This document shows, piece after piece, positions 23,850 to 30,295 of a stretch of 33,141 nucleotides of DNA. The stretch is from Bacteroidales bacterium. GTDB lineage: Bacteria; Bacteroidota; Bacteroidia; Bacteroidales; UBA932. The first letter of the stretch is position 1. Every line of letters starts with the position of its first letter. Below the pieces are notes generated by a model that was not told where the DNA came from, ran no database searches, and saw only the letters and a list, made by a program, of their open reading frames with translations. The stretch covers positions 1-33,141 of the forward strand of contig JAUYTX010000097.1 of NCBI GenBank assembly GCA_030695025.1, written 5' to 3'. The translations under genes and the position numbers were made by a program.

Positions 23850-24263
23850 ATGCATTTTGAATACAAGGTAGAGGGAGGAGATTTTACACTGGCAGGATAT
23901 GCCTCGTCTCAGATAAAAAAGACACTTAAGCAACTAGGGGCTGACCCTGCCGTGATAAAAAGGGTCGTTGTAGCTTTATATGAAGCTGAGGTAAACATAG
24001 TTGCCCATGCATACAGGGGCGTTATTTATGCAGATATACAGCCTGGAGGTATCATCTTAAGGCTTGTTGATGAAGGTCCCGGTATCCCGGATGTAGAGAT
24101 GGCTATGACAAAGGGCTTTTCAACCGCATCGCCTCAGGTAAGGGAGATGGGCTTCGGAGCAGGAATGGGACTACCCAACATCAGCGAGAATGCAGACTCT
24201 TTTTCGATAGAGACAGAGGTTAACAAAGGAACCACTTTAACAATAGAAATCAACTTTAAATAG
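23850..24263 (+). CDS. RsbW/SpoIIAB-like serine kinase or anti-sigma ATPase
   Basis: A 137-residue stand-alone GHKL ATPase of the anti-sigma regulatory kinase type. The N box is EAEVNIVAHAY (about 45-55), the G1 box DEGPGIPD (about 73-80), and the G2 box GFGAGMGLPNISENAD (about 100-115), followed by GTTLTIEI. It has no phosphoacceptor histidine domain, no membrane segment and no sensor. In Firmicutes such proteins phosphorylate an STAS anti-anti-sigma factor and bind a sigma factor; here there is no STAS, PP2C or sigma partner in the row, so its target must be elsewhere or is one of the neighbours (for example a DRTGG protein). Gap to the next gene is 27 nt. Confidence 0.85.
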   Translation: MHFEYKVEGGDFTLAGYASSQIKKTLKQLGADPAVIKRVVVALYEAEVNIVAHAYRGVIYADIQPGGIILRLVDEGPGIPDVEMAMTKGFSTASPQVREMGFGAGMGLPNISENADSFSIETEVNKGTTLTIEINFK

Positions 24264-24290
24264 TCAGTTTAAATTACAAATAGAGACAAC

Positions 24291-25628
24291 TTGAATATCA
24301 GACACTCGACATATCACAGAGCACTTGAAATTACAGAAAATATCTGTATTGGGTGTTCTCATTGCATAAAAGTCTGCCCAACCGAAGCTTTAAGGGTTGC
24401 CGGGGGAAAAGCGGGCATACACGCAGATTGGTGTATAGATTGTGGTGAGTGTTACAGGGCGTGCCCAACGCGAGCAATAAGGGTAATGGATGATGACTTC
24501 AACAAAATATTCGACTATAAGCATCGTGTTTTGCTGGTACCTTCAGTCTTTTTTGCCCAGTTCAGTGAATCTGTATCCAGAGAGTCAATTTATAATATTA
24601 TTGGAGAATTGGGATTTACAGAGGTGTGTGCAGTTGAGCAAAGTGTTGACTCACTTATTGACGAGATCAACGAGTATGTTAAAGCCGAAGAAAAACCTGT
24701 AATATCATCCTTTTGCCCTGCTGTTATAAGGCTTATTCAGGTAAGATTCCCATCACTGGTAGATCATATTATGAAGCTGCTTCCTCCAATTGAAATTACC
24801 GCTCAATATTACAAAAAGAGGTTTGAAAGAGATGGAATCTCAGAAAGAGACTATGGAATCTTCTATCTGACACCTTGTATCGGCAAGATTGCTGCAGTCA
24901 AATCACCTGTTGGAGGCTATACCTCCCCTATACATGGTGTAATTAATATGGACTTTTTTTACAATAAGGTATATCTTGCCTACAAACAGAGAATCCCAAT
25001 AACAACTACAATTATTATTAATAGTGAGTTGTCATCAAAGGGAGTTCTTTTTCCTACTACAGGAGGCGAATCTTCTCATATTAAGGGCAAAACGCTTGCG
25101 ATTGACGGAATGAAAAACGTGATCGATTTTTTGGAGATGCTCGAAAATGAGGAGATAAAAAATGTTGATTTTCTGGAGATCAGGGCTTGTGATGAATCGT
25201 GTGCCGGTGGAATTCTTTCTCATCGTAACAGGTTTCTCACCGCCGATAGTCTTAGGAACTACGCTGCTAAAACCCCTGAAACGCATAAGTTGGTTGAAGA
25301 TTATAAAAATTACTGTTCAGCTGTGGTTCATATGGATAAAATTGAGCCCCGGTCAATGGTAAAGTATGACAGAGATATTGAGGTTGCAATAAAGAAGATG
25401 GAGAATGCCCGTGAGCTAAAAGAGATGTTTCCGGGAATAGATTGCGGTGCTTGTGGCGCTCCCAGCTGTGAGGCACTTGCAGAGGATGTGGTAAGAGGTC
25501 AGGCAGACATTAATGCCTGTATCTTCCTTAGGACAATTTTTGAAAAGAGGGGAGAGATTACCATAAAAGAGGCCATAAAAATAATGGAGGATATCTGGGG
25601 CAAAGAGAGATTTGATAAAAACGAATAA
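24291..25628 (+). CDS. [FeFe] hydrogenase-like Fe-S protein, putative H2/redox sensor (HydS-like)
   Basis: A 445-residue cytoplasmic Fe-S protein. Order: two [4Fe-4S] ferredoxin motifs (C19-I-G-C-x2-C-x3-C area, 19-29, and C48-x2-C-x2-C-x3-C, 48-58); a hydrogenase large-subunit-like domain (about 80-325); and a C-terminal Fe-S domain (Cys385, 388, 393, 410; PF04060 type as in RnfB). The four cysteines that hold the H-cluster cubane remain (Cys142, 196, 300, 304), but the proton-relay Cys is Phe141, the two conserved Met are Thr194 and Arg298, and the glutamate of MPCxxKxxE is Ala202 (Lys199 remains). Such changes mark putative sensory hydrogenases rather than catalytic ones. There is no PAS domain. 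Start is TTG; an in-frame stop lies 30 nt upstream and no ATG is near. Catalysis cannot be excluded. Confidence 0.85.
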   Translation: MNIRHSTYHRALEITENICIGCSHCIKVCPTEALRVAGGKAGIHADWCIDCGECYRACPTRAIRVMDDDFNKIFDYKHRVLLVPSVFFAQFSESVSRESIYNIIGELGFTEVCAVEQSVDSLIDEINEYVKAEEKPVISSFCPAVIRLIQVRFPSLVDHIMKLLPPIEITAQYYKKRFERDGISERDYGIFYLTPCIGKIAAVKSPVGGYTSPIHGVINMDFFYNKVYLAYKQRIPITTTIIINSELSSKGVLFPTTGGESSHIKGKTLAIDGMKNVIDFLEMLENEEIKNVDFLEIRACDESCAGGILSHRNRFLTADSLRNYAAKTPETHKLVEDYKNYCSAVVHMDKIEPRSMVKYDRDIEVAIKKMENARELKEMFPGIDCGACGAPSCEALAEDVVRGQADINACIFLRTIFEKRGEITIKEAIKIMEDIWGKERFDKNE

Positions 25629-25640
25629 ATAATTGAAATA

Positions 25641-25973
25641 ATGACACTTAGAGAGATTAAAGAGAGTTTGAACCTCAAAGTATATTCAGGTGAAAACCTA
25701 TTGGAAAACGAGGTGACAGGTGGTTATGCATCTGACCTGCTGTCAGATGTTATGGGCCATGCCTCTGAAGGAGACCTTTGGATAACACTTCAGACCCATA
25801 AAAATGTAGTTGGAGTAGCTTCTCTTAAAGATTTGTCTGCCATAATTCTTGTAAAGGGATTTACTCCCGATAAAGAGACTCTTGATATGGCCGGAAATGA
25901 AAACATTCCGGTTCTGGGAACAGATATGGAGACATTTGAGTTTTGCGGAGTTTTATATAACCTTTTGAAATAA
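25641..25973 (+). CDS. DRTGG domain protein (second copy)
   Basis: A 110-residue single-domain protein paralogous to the one at 23504: the same helix (LREIKESLNLKVYSG), the same block in the same place (GYASDLLSDVMGHA, about 28-41) and the same closing FEFCGVLYNLL. The two copies flank the ATPase and sensor-like genes, 12 nt after the latter. Both lack catalytic residues, suggesting a binding or adaptor part; they might form a heterodimer. Ligand unknown. Confidence 0.82.
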   Translation: MTLREIKESLNLKVYSGENLLENEVTGGYASDLLSDVMGHASEGDLWITLQTHKNVVGVASLKDLSAIILVKGFTPDKETLDMAGNENIPVLGTDMETFEFCGVLYNLLK

Positions 25974-25992
25974 AGGTCAGTTTTTAAAATCT

Positions 25993-26706
25993 GTGAAAGC
26001 CGATCTTCACATTCACTCCCTGTTGTCACCCTGCGGAGACATCGAAATGACACCTTTTAACATTGTAACAAAGGCGTTGGAAATGGGCTTGTCTGTGATA
26101 GGCATTACAGATCACAACTCAACCCGCCAGTGTGCTGAGATTGTAAAGATTGCTTCACGCAAAGAGCTTTTTGTTCTTTGCGGAGCAGAAATCACAACAA
26201 AAGAGGAGGTTCATGTGCTGGTTTTTGTTGATGGCCCATCTAATCTGGCAAAATTGCAAAACTATTTGAACGATCATTTACCGCATGTGCCAAATAATAC
26301 GGATGTGTTTGGTTATCAGCTTGTGGTAAACGAAAATGAAGAGGTTCTGTATCAGGAAGAAACCTTGCTGATTAGTGCGCTGGACCAGACAATTGAAGAG
26401 GTCGAACAGTTCATCAGCTCTTTAGGTGGGATCTTTATACCTGCACACATTGACAAAAAACAGAACTCTGTTATGAGTCAGCTTGGGTTCATGCCACCCG
26501 GACTCAGACCAAATGCCCTTGAATTGTCTCCGGGAACCGATGCCGGGATATTCAGGACTAAAAATAAATACCTATCCGGTTTCACTTTTATCCACTCCTC
26601 TGATGCGCATTACCCTGAAGATATCGGAAGAGTATATACAGATATTCCGGTTAAGGAACTCTCATTTGATGGGATAAAAATTGCATTAAGCAGCAATTTA
26701 AAATGA
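25993..26706 (+). CDS. PHP-domain phosphoesterase
   Basis: A 237-residue PHP-family metal-dependent phosphoesterase. The metal ligands are clear: DLHIHSLLSPCGD (4-16), GITDHNS (about 38-44), CGAEITTKEEVHVL (about 62-75), PAHIDKK (about 156-162) and HSSDAHYPEDIG (about 206-217). Family members remove phosphate from nucleotides, histidinol phosphate or phosphoproteins. It starts at GTG (25993), which puts the metal-binding HxH at residues 6 and 8 as usual. Located 19 nt after the DRTGG gene and 18 nt before an ATPase gene, it may act as the phosphatase that opposes a kinase in the row, or make or destroy a small signalling nucleotide (inference). Confidence 0.88.
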   Translation: MKADLHIHSLLSPCGDIEMTPFNIVTKALEMGLSVIGITDHNSTRQCAEIVKIASRKELFVLCGAEITTKEEVHVLVFVDGPSNLAKLQNYLNDHLPHVPNNTDVFGYQLVVNENEEVLYQEETLLISALDQTIEEVEQFISSLGGIFIPAHIDKKQNSVMSQLGFMPPGLRPNALELSPGTDAGIFRTKNKYLSGFTFIHSSDAHYPEDIGRVYTDIPVKELSFDGIKIALSSNLK

Positions 26707-26724
26707 AAGAAACAGTAACTGAAA

Positions 26725-27276
26725 ATGAATGAAATATCTCTGCATATAATAGATATCATACAAAATTCTCTCTCTGCCGGGGCTTCTCTTATCCGCGTTA
26801 TAATTGATGAAAATCTTGTCCATAATTTACTCTCAGTAACAATTGCTGACAACGGAAAAGGGATGACAAAAGAGCAGGTCGAGAGGCTTGATGATCCATT
26901 TTTTACTTCGAGAACTACCAGAAGGGTTGGAATGGGCATTCCTCTCTTCCGACAATCTGCGGAGCAGAGTGGGGGAGATCTAGTAGTTACTTCTGAACCT
27001 GGATTTGGAACAACTGTTAAGGCGAATTTTTTAAATGACCATATTGACAGACCTCCACTGGGAGAAATTGCCAACTCAATGGTTCTAATGATCTCTGCAA
27101 ATCCTGACAAAGATTTTGTGTTTGAATATATCTATAATGGAAGCAGCTATATTTTTGATACAGTTGAAATTAAGTCTGTACTTGAAGAGCTGCCACTTAA
27201 TGACCCGGCTGTTATAAGAATGCTTACTGAGATGATTGATGAGAACATCAAAGATTTAAAAACCCAGTCTGATTAA
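26725..27276 (+). CDS. GHKL (histidine-kinase-like) ATPase domain protein
   Basis: A 183-residue ATP-binding protein of the histidine-kinase catalytic fold without a dimerisation/phosphoacceptor domain or sensor. N box: HIIDIIQNSLSAGAS (about 7-21). G1: IADNGKGM (about 41-48). F/G2 region: DDPFFTSRTTRRVGMGIPLFRQSAEQSGG (about 56-84), ending with GTTVKANF. The C-terminal 75 residues are not assigned. It differs from the RsbW-like ATPase at 23850 in having the HisKA-type F box (FFTSR). Two nucleotide-binding GHKL proteins in one row is unusual. It ends two bases before the sirtuin gene. Confidence 0.83.
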   Translation: MNEISLHIIDIIQNSLSAGASLIRVIIDENLVHNLLSVTIADNGKGMTKEQVERLDDPFFTSRTTRRVGMGIPLFRQSAEQSGGDLVVTSEPGFGTTVKANFLNDHIDRPPLGEIANSMVLMISANPDKDFVFEYIYNGSSYIFDTVEIKSVLEELPLNDPAVIRMLTEMIDENIKDLKTQSD

Positions 27277-27278
27277 CC

Positions 27279-27974
27279 ATGAATAAGCTTAAGAAAATAG
27301 TCTTCCTTACCGGAGCAGGCGTTAGTGCCGATAGCGGTTTGGAAACATTCCGCGCATCTGATGGTCTTTGGGCAAAACACAGAATTGAAGATGTTTGTAC
27401 TCCCGAAGCTCTTGAAAGAAACCCGGCGCAAGTTCTTGAATTTTATAATGCAAGAAGGCGGCAACTAAAAGAAGTAGAGCCAAATACCGGCCATTTTGCA
27501 ATTGCCCGGCTGGAGAAATATTTCGATGCTGAGATAATAACTCAAAATGTGGATAATCTGCACGAAAGGGCAGGTTCGGCAAGAATTTTGCATATGCACG
27601 GCGAATTAACCAAGTGCAGAAGTATGAAAGATAGTTCATATATTTGCACCGTGGAGGGTGATTTGAATGTGGGTGATATGTGTCCTGTTGGTGGTCAGTT
27701 GAGACCCCATATCGTGTTCTTTGGAGAGCAGGTGCCATTAATGGAGAGGGCAATTGAGATTATTTCGACTGCAGACATTGTAGTTGTTGCCGGAACTTCA
27801 CTGGCAGTTTATCCTGCAGCAGGGTTAGTCAGATATGCCCCTAAAGGGGCAGATATCTATGTTATTGACCCCGATCAAGTTGATATTGGTGCGAAAAATG
27901 TAAAATATATTAGAGAACGATTCGCAATTGGAATGCCGCAATTAGCTGAAAAACTGATAAATACATATTATTAA
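27279..27974 (+). CDS. cobB: Sir2-family NAD-dependent protein deacylase (CobB/SIRT5-like)
   Basis: Sirtuins remove acyl groups from lysine using NAD and release nicotinamide and O-acyl-ADP-ribose. The 231-residue product has GAGVSADSGLETFR (12-25), TQNVDNLHERAG (88-99), the catalytic His107 in MHGEL, and PHIVFFGE (143-150). Tyr56 and Arg59 in FYNAR form the Y-x2-R pair that in SIRT5/CobB favours succinyl and malonyl groups. Of the four structural Zn cysteines only three are seen (113, 123, 135; the last reads CPVGG), as in many Bacteroidota relatives. It follows the ATPase gene by two bases and precedes the hydrogenase operon by 112 nt, so it is co-transcribed with the sensing row; it could report NAD/NADH status. 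Confidence 0.92.
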   Translation: MNKLKKIVFLTGAGVSADSGLETFRASDGLWAKHRIEDVCTPEALERNPAQVLEFYNARRRQLKEVEPNTGHFAIARLEKYFDAEIITQNVDNLHERAGSARILHMHGELTKCRSMKDSSYICTVEGDLNVGDMCPVGGQLRPHIVFFGEQVPLMERAIEIISTADIVVVAGTSLAVYPAAGLVRYAPKGADIYVIDPDQVDIGAKNVKYIRERFAIGMPQLAEKLINTYY

Positions 27975-28005
27975 GAAAATTGTTGTTTCAATTGGTAACT
28001 TTTTG

Positions 28006-28045
28006 ATTAATATTTTTTGTAATTCGCTCTTTTATTAATATTTTT
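28006..28045 (+). repeat. 12-bp direct repeat upstream of the hydrogenase operon
   Basis: ATTAATATTTTT occurs at 28006-28017 and 28034-28045, 28 bp apart start to start, in the 112-bp gap before the first hydrogenase gene. The region is very AT-rich, so chance is possible, but the exact 12-base match makes it a candidate regulator site. I could not identify a consensus promoter with correct spacing in this gap. Confidence 0.4.
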
Positions 28046-28086
28046 ACCGCCCAAACCAGGATTTATAACCAATTCAAAATACAAAT

Positions 28087-28488
28087 ATGAATAAGATCAA
28101 ATCCCTTGACGATTTGCGAAAGATGAAGCAAAGTCTGGAGCACGGAATGACAATCCGTGAGAATAGCAATTCGCCGGAGTCTCTTGTTCAGATCCGGGTC
28201 GCTATGGCAACCTGTGGCATTGCTGCCGGTGCCAGAACGGTGATGAACACTCTCATTGAGAAGTTGGAGAAGGAAAAGATTCCCGCTGTGGTGACACAAG
28301 GTGGGTGTATGGGTTACTGCTATGCAGAACCGACTATCGAGGTTAAGGTACCCGGCAAAGATCCGGTTGTCTTTGGTAAAGTCGATTCAGCAGTTGCTGA
28401 GGAGATCGTTGTTAAGTACATCAAAAACGGTGAACTTATTGACGGTATCATTCCTGTGAACTATCAATCAATTAATGAGCAAAAGTAG
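28087..28488 (+). CDS. Thioredoxin-like [2Fe-2S] ferredoxin protein of the hydrogenase operon
   Basis: A 133-residue small Fe-S protein found at the head of many trimeric [FeFe] hydrogenase operons. Residues about 33-130 make a thioredoxin-like [2Fe-2S] fold with MATCGIAAGAR (40-50) and QGGCMGYCYAEP (71-82). Only three cysteines are present (43, 74, 78), since the position of the usual second one reads Ala in CGIAAG; the cluster must have a different fourth ligand or be absent. The N-terminal 30 residues look helical. The protein likely docks on HydB or HydC and may pass electrons. It is 112 nt after the sirtuin gene and overlaps or abuts hydB depending on that gene's start. Confidence 0.85.
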   Translation: MNKIKSLDDLRKMKQSLEHGMTIRENSNSPESLVQIRVAMATCGIAAGARTVMNTLIEKLEKEKIPAVVTQGGCMGYCYAEPTIEVKVPGKDPVVFGKVDSAVAEEIVVKYIKNGELIDGIIPVNYQSINEQK

Positions 28489-28492
28489 AATT

Positions 28493-30286
28493 ATGGCACA
28501 ATACAAAATGCATTTGCTGGTTTGTGGAGGTACCGGTTGCAGGGCCTCACAAAGTGAAGAGGTTGTTGCAAATCTTAACACAGAAATTAAAAAACAGGGT
28601 CTTGAAAATGATGCTCAGGTTGTTACTACCGGTTGCTTCGGCTTTTGCGAAAAGGGGCCAATCGTAAAAATCATCCCTGATAACACTTTCTACACTCAGG
28701 TTACACCCGAAGATTGTGCTGAGATTATCAGCGAGCATGTTCTTAAGGGACGCAGAGTGCACAGACTTCTTTATGAAGATCCTGAGACTCTTAAACACAT
28801 CGAAGATTCAAAGCATATGGGCTTCTATCAGAAGCAGATAAGAATTGCGCTTAGGAACTGCGGTTTTATTGATCCTGAAAATATTGACGAGTATATAGCC
28901 AGAGATGGTTACGCTGCTCTTGGAAAGGTTCTTACAGAGATGACTCCTGCAGAGGCTGTTGATTTACTTAAGAAATCCGGCTTGAGAGGTCGTGGTGGCG
29001 GAGGATTCCCTACTGGTCTTAAGTGGGAAATTGCTGCTTCCAACAAGTCTGATGAAAAATATGTGGTTTGCAATGCAGACGAGGGAGACCCGGGTGCATT
29101 CATGGACCGCTCAATTCTTGAGGGAGACTCTCACTCGGTTATTGAGGCTATGGCAATTTGCGGATACTGTATTGGTGCTTCAAACGGTCTCGTTTACATC
29201 AGAGCAGAATATCCCCTTGCAATCAAAAGGTTGCAGATTGCAATAGAGCAGGCTAAAGAGTATGGTTTACTTGGAGATAACATTCTTGGAACAGGTTTCT
29301 CATTCAATATTGAATTAAAATACGGAGCAGGTGCTTTTGTATGTGGAGAGGAGACTGCTCTTATTCACTCAATGGAGGGGCTTAGGGGAGAACCAACTGT
29401 TAAACCACCGTTTCCTGCAGAAAAGGGTTATCTTGGAAAACCAACCAATGTTAACAACGTTGAGACTTTTGCAAATATCCCGGTTATTTACCTAATGGGA
29501 GCAGAATGGTTCGCAAGCATTGGAACAGAGAAGTCAAAAGGTACCAAAGTATTTGCACTTGCCGGTAAGATAAACAATGTAGGCCTTATTGAGGTCCCTA
29601 TGGGTATCACACTCAGAGAGGTAATCTTCGAGATCGGAGGTGGTATTAAAGATGGTAAAAAGTTCAAGGCCGTTCAAACCGGAGGTCCTTCAGGAGGATG
29701 TCTCACTGAAAAACACCTCGATACACCAATTGATTTTGACAATCTTGTTGCTGCAGGTTCAATGATGGGATCAGGTGGTATGATTGTAATGGACGAAGAT
29801 GACTGTATGGTCTCAATTGCTAAATTCTATCTTGAGTTCACAGTTGAGGAGTCATGCGGAAAATGTGCACCTTGTCGCATTGGTAATAAGAGACTTCATG
29901 AACTTCTTGAGAAGATTTGTGATGGTAAGGGAACTGAAGACGATCTGGAACACCTTAAGAATCTAAGCAATGTTATCAAAGATACATCGCTTTGTGGTCT
30001 TGGCCAGACATCTCCGAATCCTGTTCTTTCTACTCTCGAGCACTTCTCTGATGAATATCTTGCACACGTTAGAGAAAGAATATGTACTGCCGGTAAATGT
30101 AAGGCACTCAAACTATATACTATTATCGCCGATAAGTGTACAGGATGTACAGCTTGTACAAGAGCATGTCCTGTTGCTGCAATTACCGGAGAGAAGCGTC
30201 AACCGCACGTCATTGATGTTGACAAATGTATCAGATGTGGTGCTTGTTACGACAAGTGTAAGTTTTCAGCAATTTATGTTCAATAA
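28493..30286 (+). CDS. hydB: [FeFe] hydrogenase subunit HydB (NuoF-like flavoprotein)
   Basis: HydB carries FMN and the NAD(H) site of the electron-bifurcating hydrogenase. With the ATG at 28493 it has 597 residues: an N-terminal thioredoxin-like [2Fe-2S] domain (Cys11, 16, 48, 52), the NuoF core with GRGGGGFPTG (166-175) for FMN and NADEGDPGAF (about 194-203), the NuoF [4Fe-4S] site SCGKCAPCRIG (about 451-461) plus a distant Cys in SLCGLG, and a C-terminal pair of [4Fe-4S] ferredoxin motifs (Cys549/552/555/559 and 579/582/585/589). This C-terminal extension distinguishes HydB from complex I NuoF. An ATG at 28475 overlapping the previous gene is an alternative start adding six residues. Confidence 0.96.
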   Translation: MAQYKMHLLVCGGTGCRASQSEEVVANLNTEIKKQGLENDAQVVTTGCFGFCEKGPIVKIIPDNTFYTQVTPEDCAEIISEHVLKGRRVHRLLYEDPETLKHIEDSKHMGFYQKQIRIALRNCGFIDPENIDEYIARDGYAALGKVLTEMTPAEAVDLLKKSGLRGRGGGGFPTGLKWEIAASNKSDEKYVVCNADEGDPGAFMDRSILEGDSHSVIEAMAICGYCIGASNGLVYIRAEYPLAIKRLQIAIEQAKEYGLLGDNILGTGFSFNIELKYGAGAFVCGEETALIHSMEGLRGEPTVKPPFPAEKGYLGKPTNVNNVETFANIPVIYLMGAEWFASIGTEKSKGTKVFALAGKINNVGLIEVPMGITLREVIFEIGGGIKDGKKFKAVQTGGPSGGCLTEKHLDTPIDFDNLVAAGSMMGSGGMIVMDEDDCMVSIAKFYLEFTVEESCGKCAPCRIGNKRLHELLEKICDGKGTEDDLEHLKNLSNVIKDTSLCGLGQTSPNPVLSTLEHFSDEYLAHVRERICTAGKCKALKLYTIIADKCTGCTACTRACPVAAITGEKRQPHVIDVDKCIRCGACYDKCKFSAIYVQ

Positions 30287-30295
30287 TCCGAGGCT

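Noticed and set aside
27390-27440. Sirtuin lacking a fourth zinc cysteine considered as a pseudogene
   Set aside because: Catalytic and NAD-binding motifs are complete, the frame is intact, and loss of the zinc site is, to my knowledge, common in Bacteroidota relatives.
27975-28086. Inverted AATTGGT/ACCAATT pair in the hydrogenase promoter gap
   Set aside because: Arms are seven bases and about 75 bp apart in AT-rich DNA; not distinguishable from chance.
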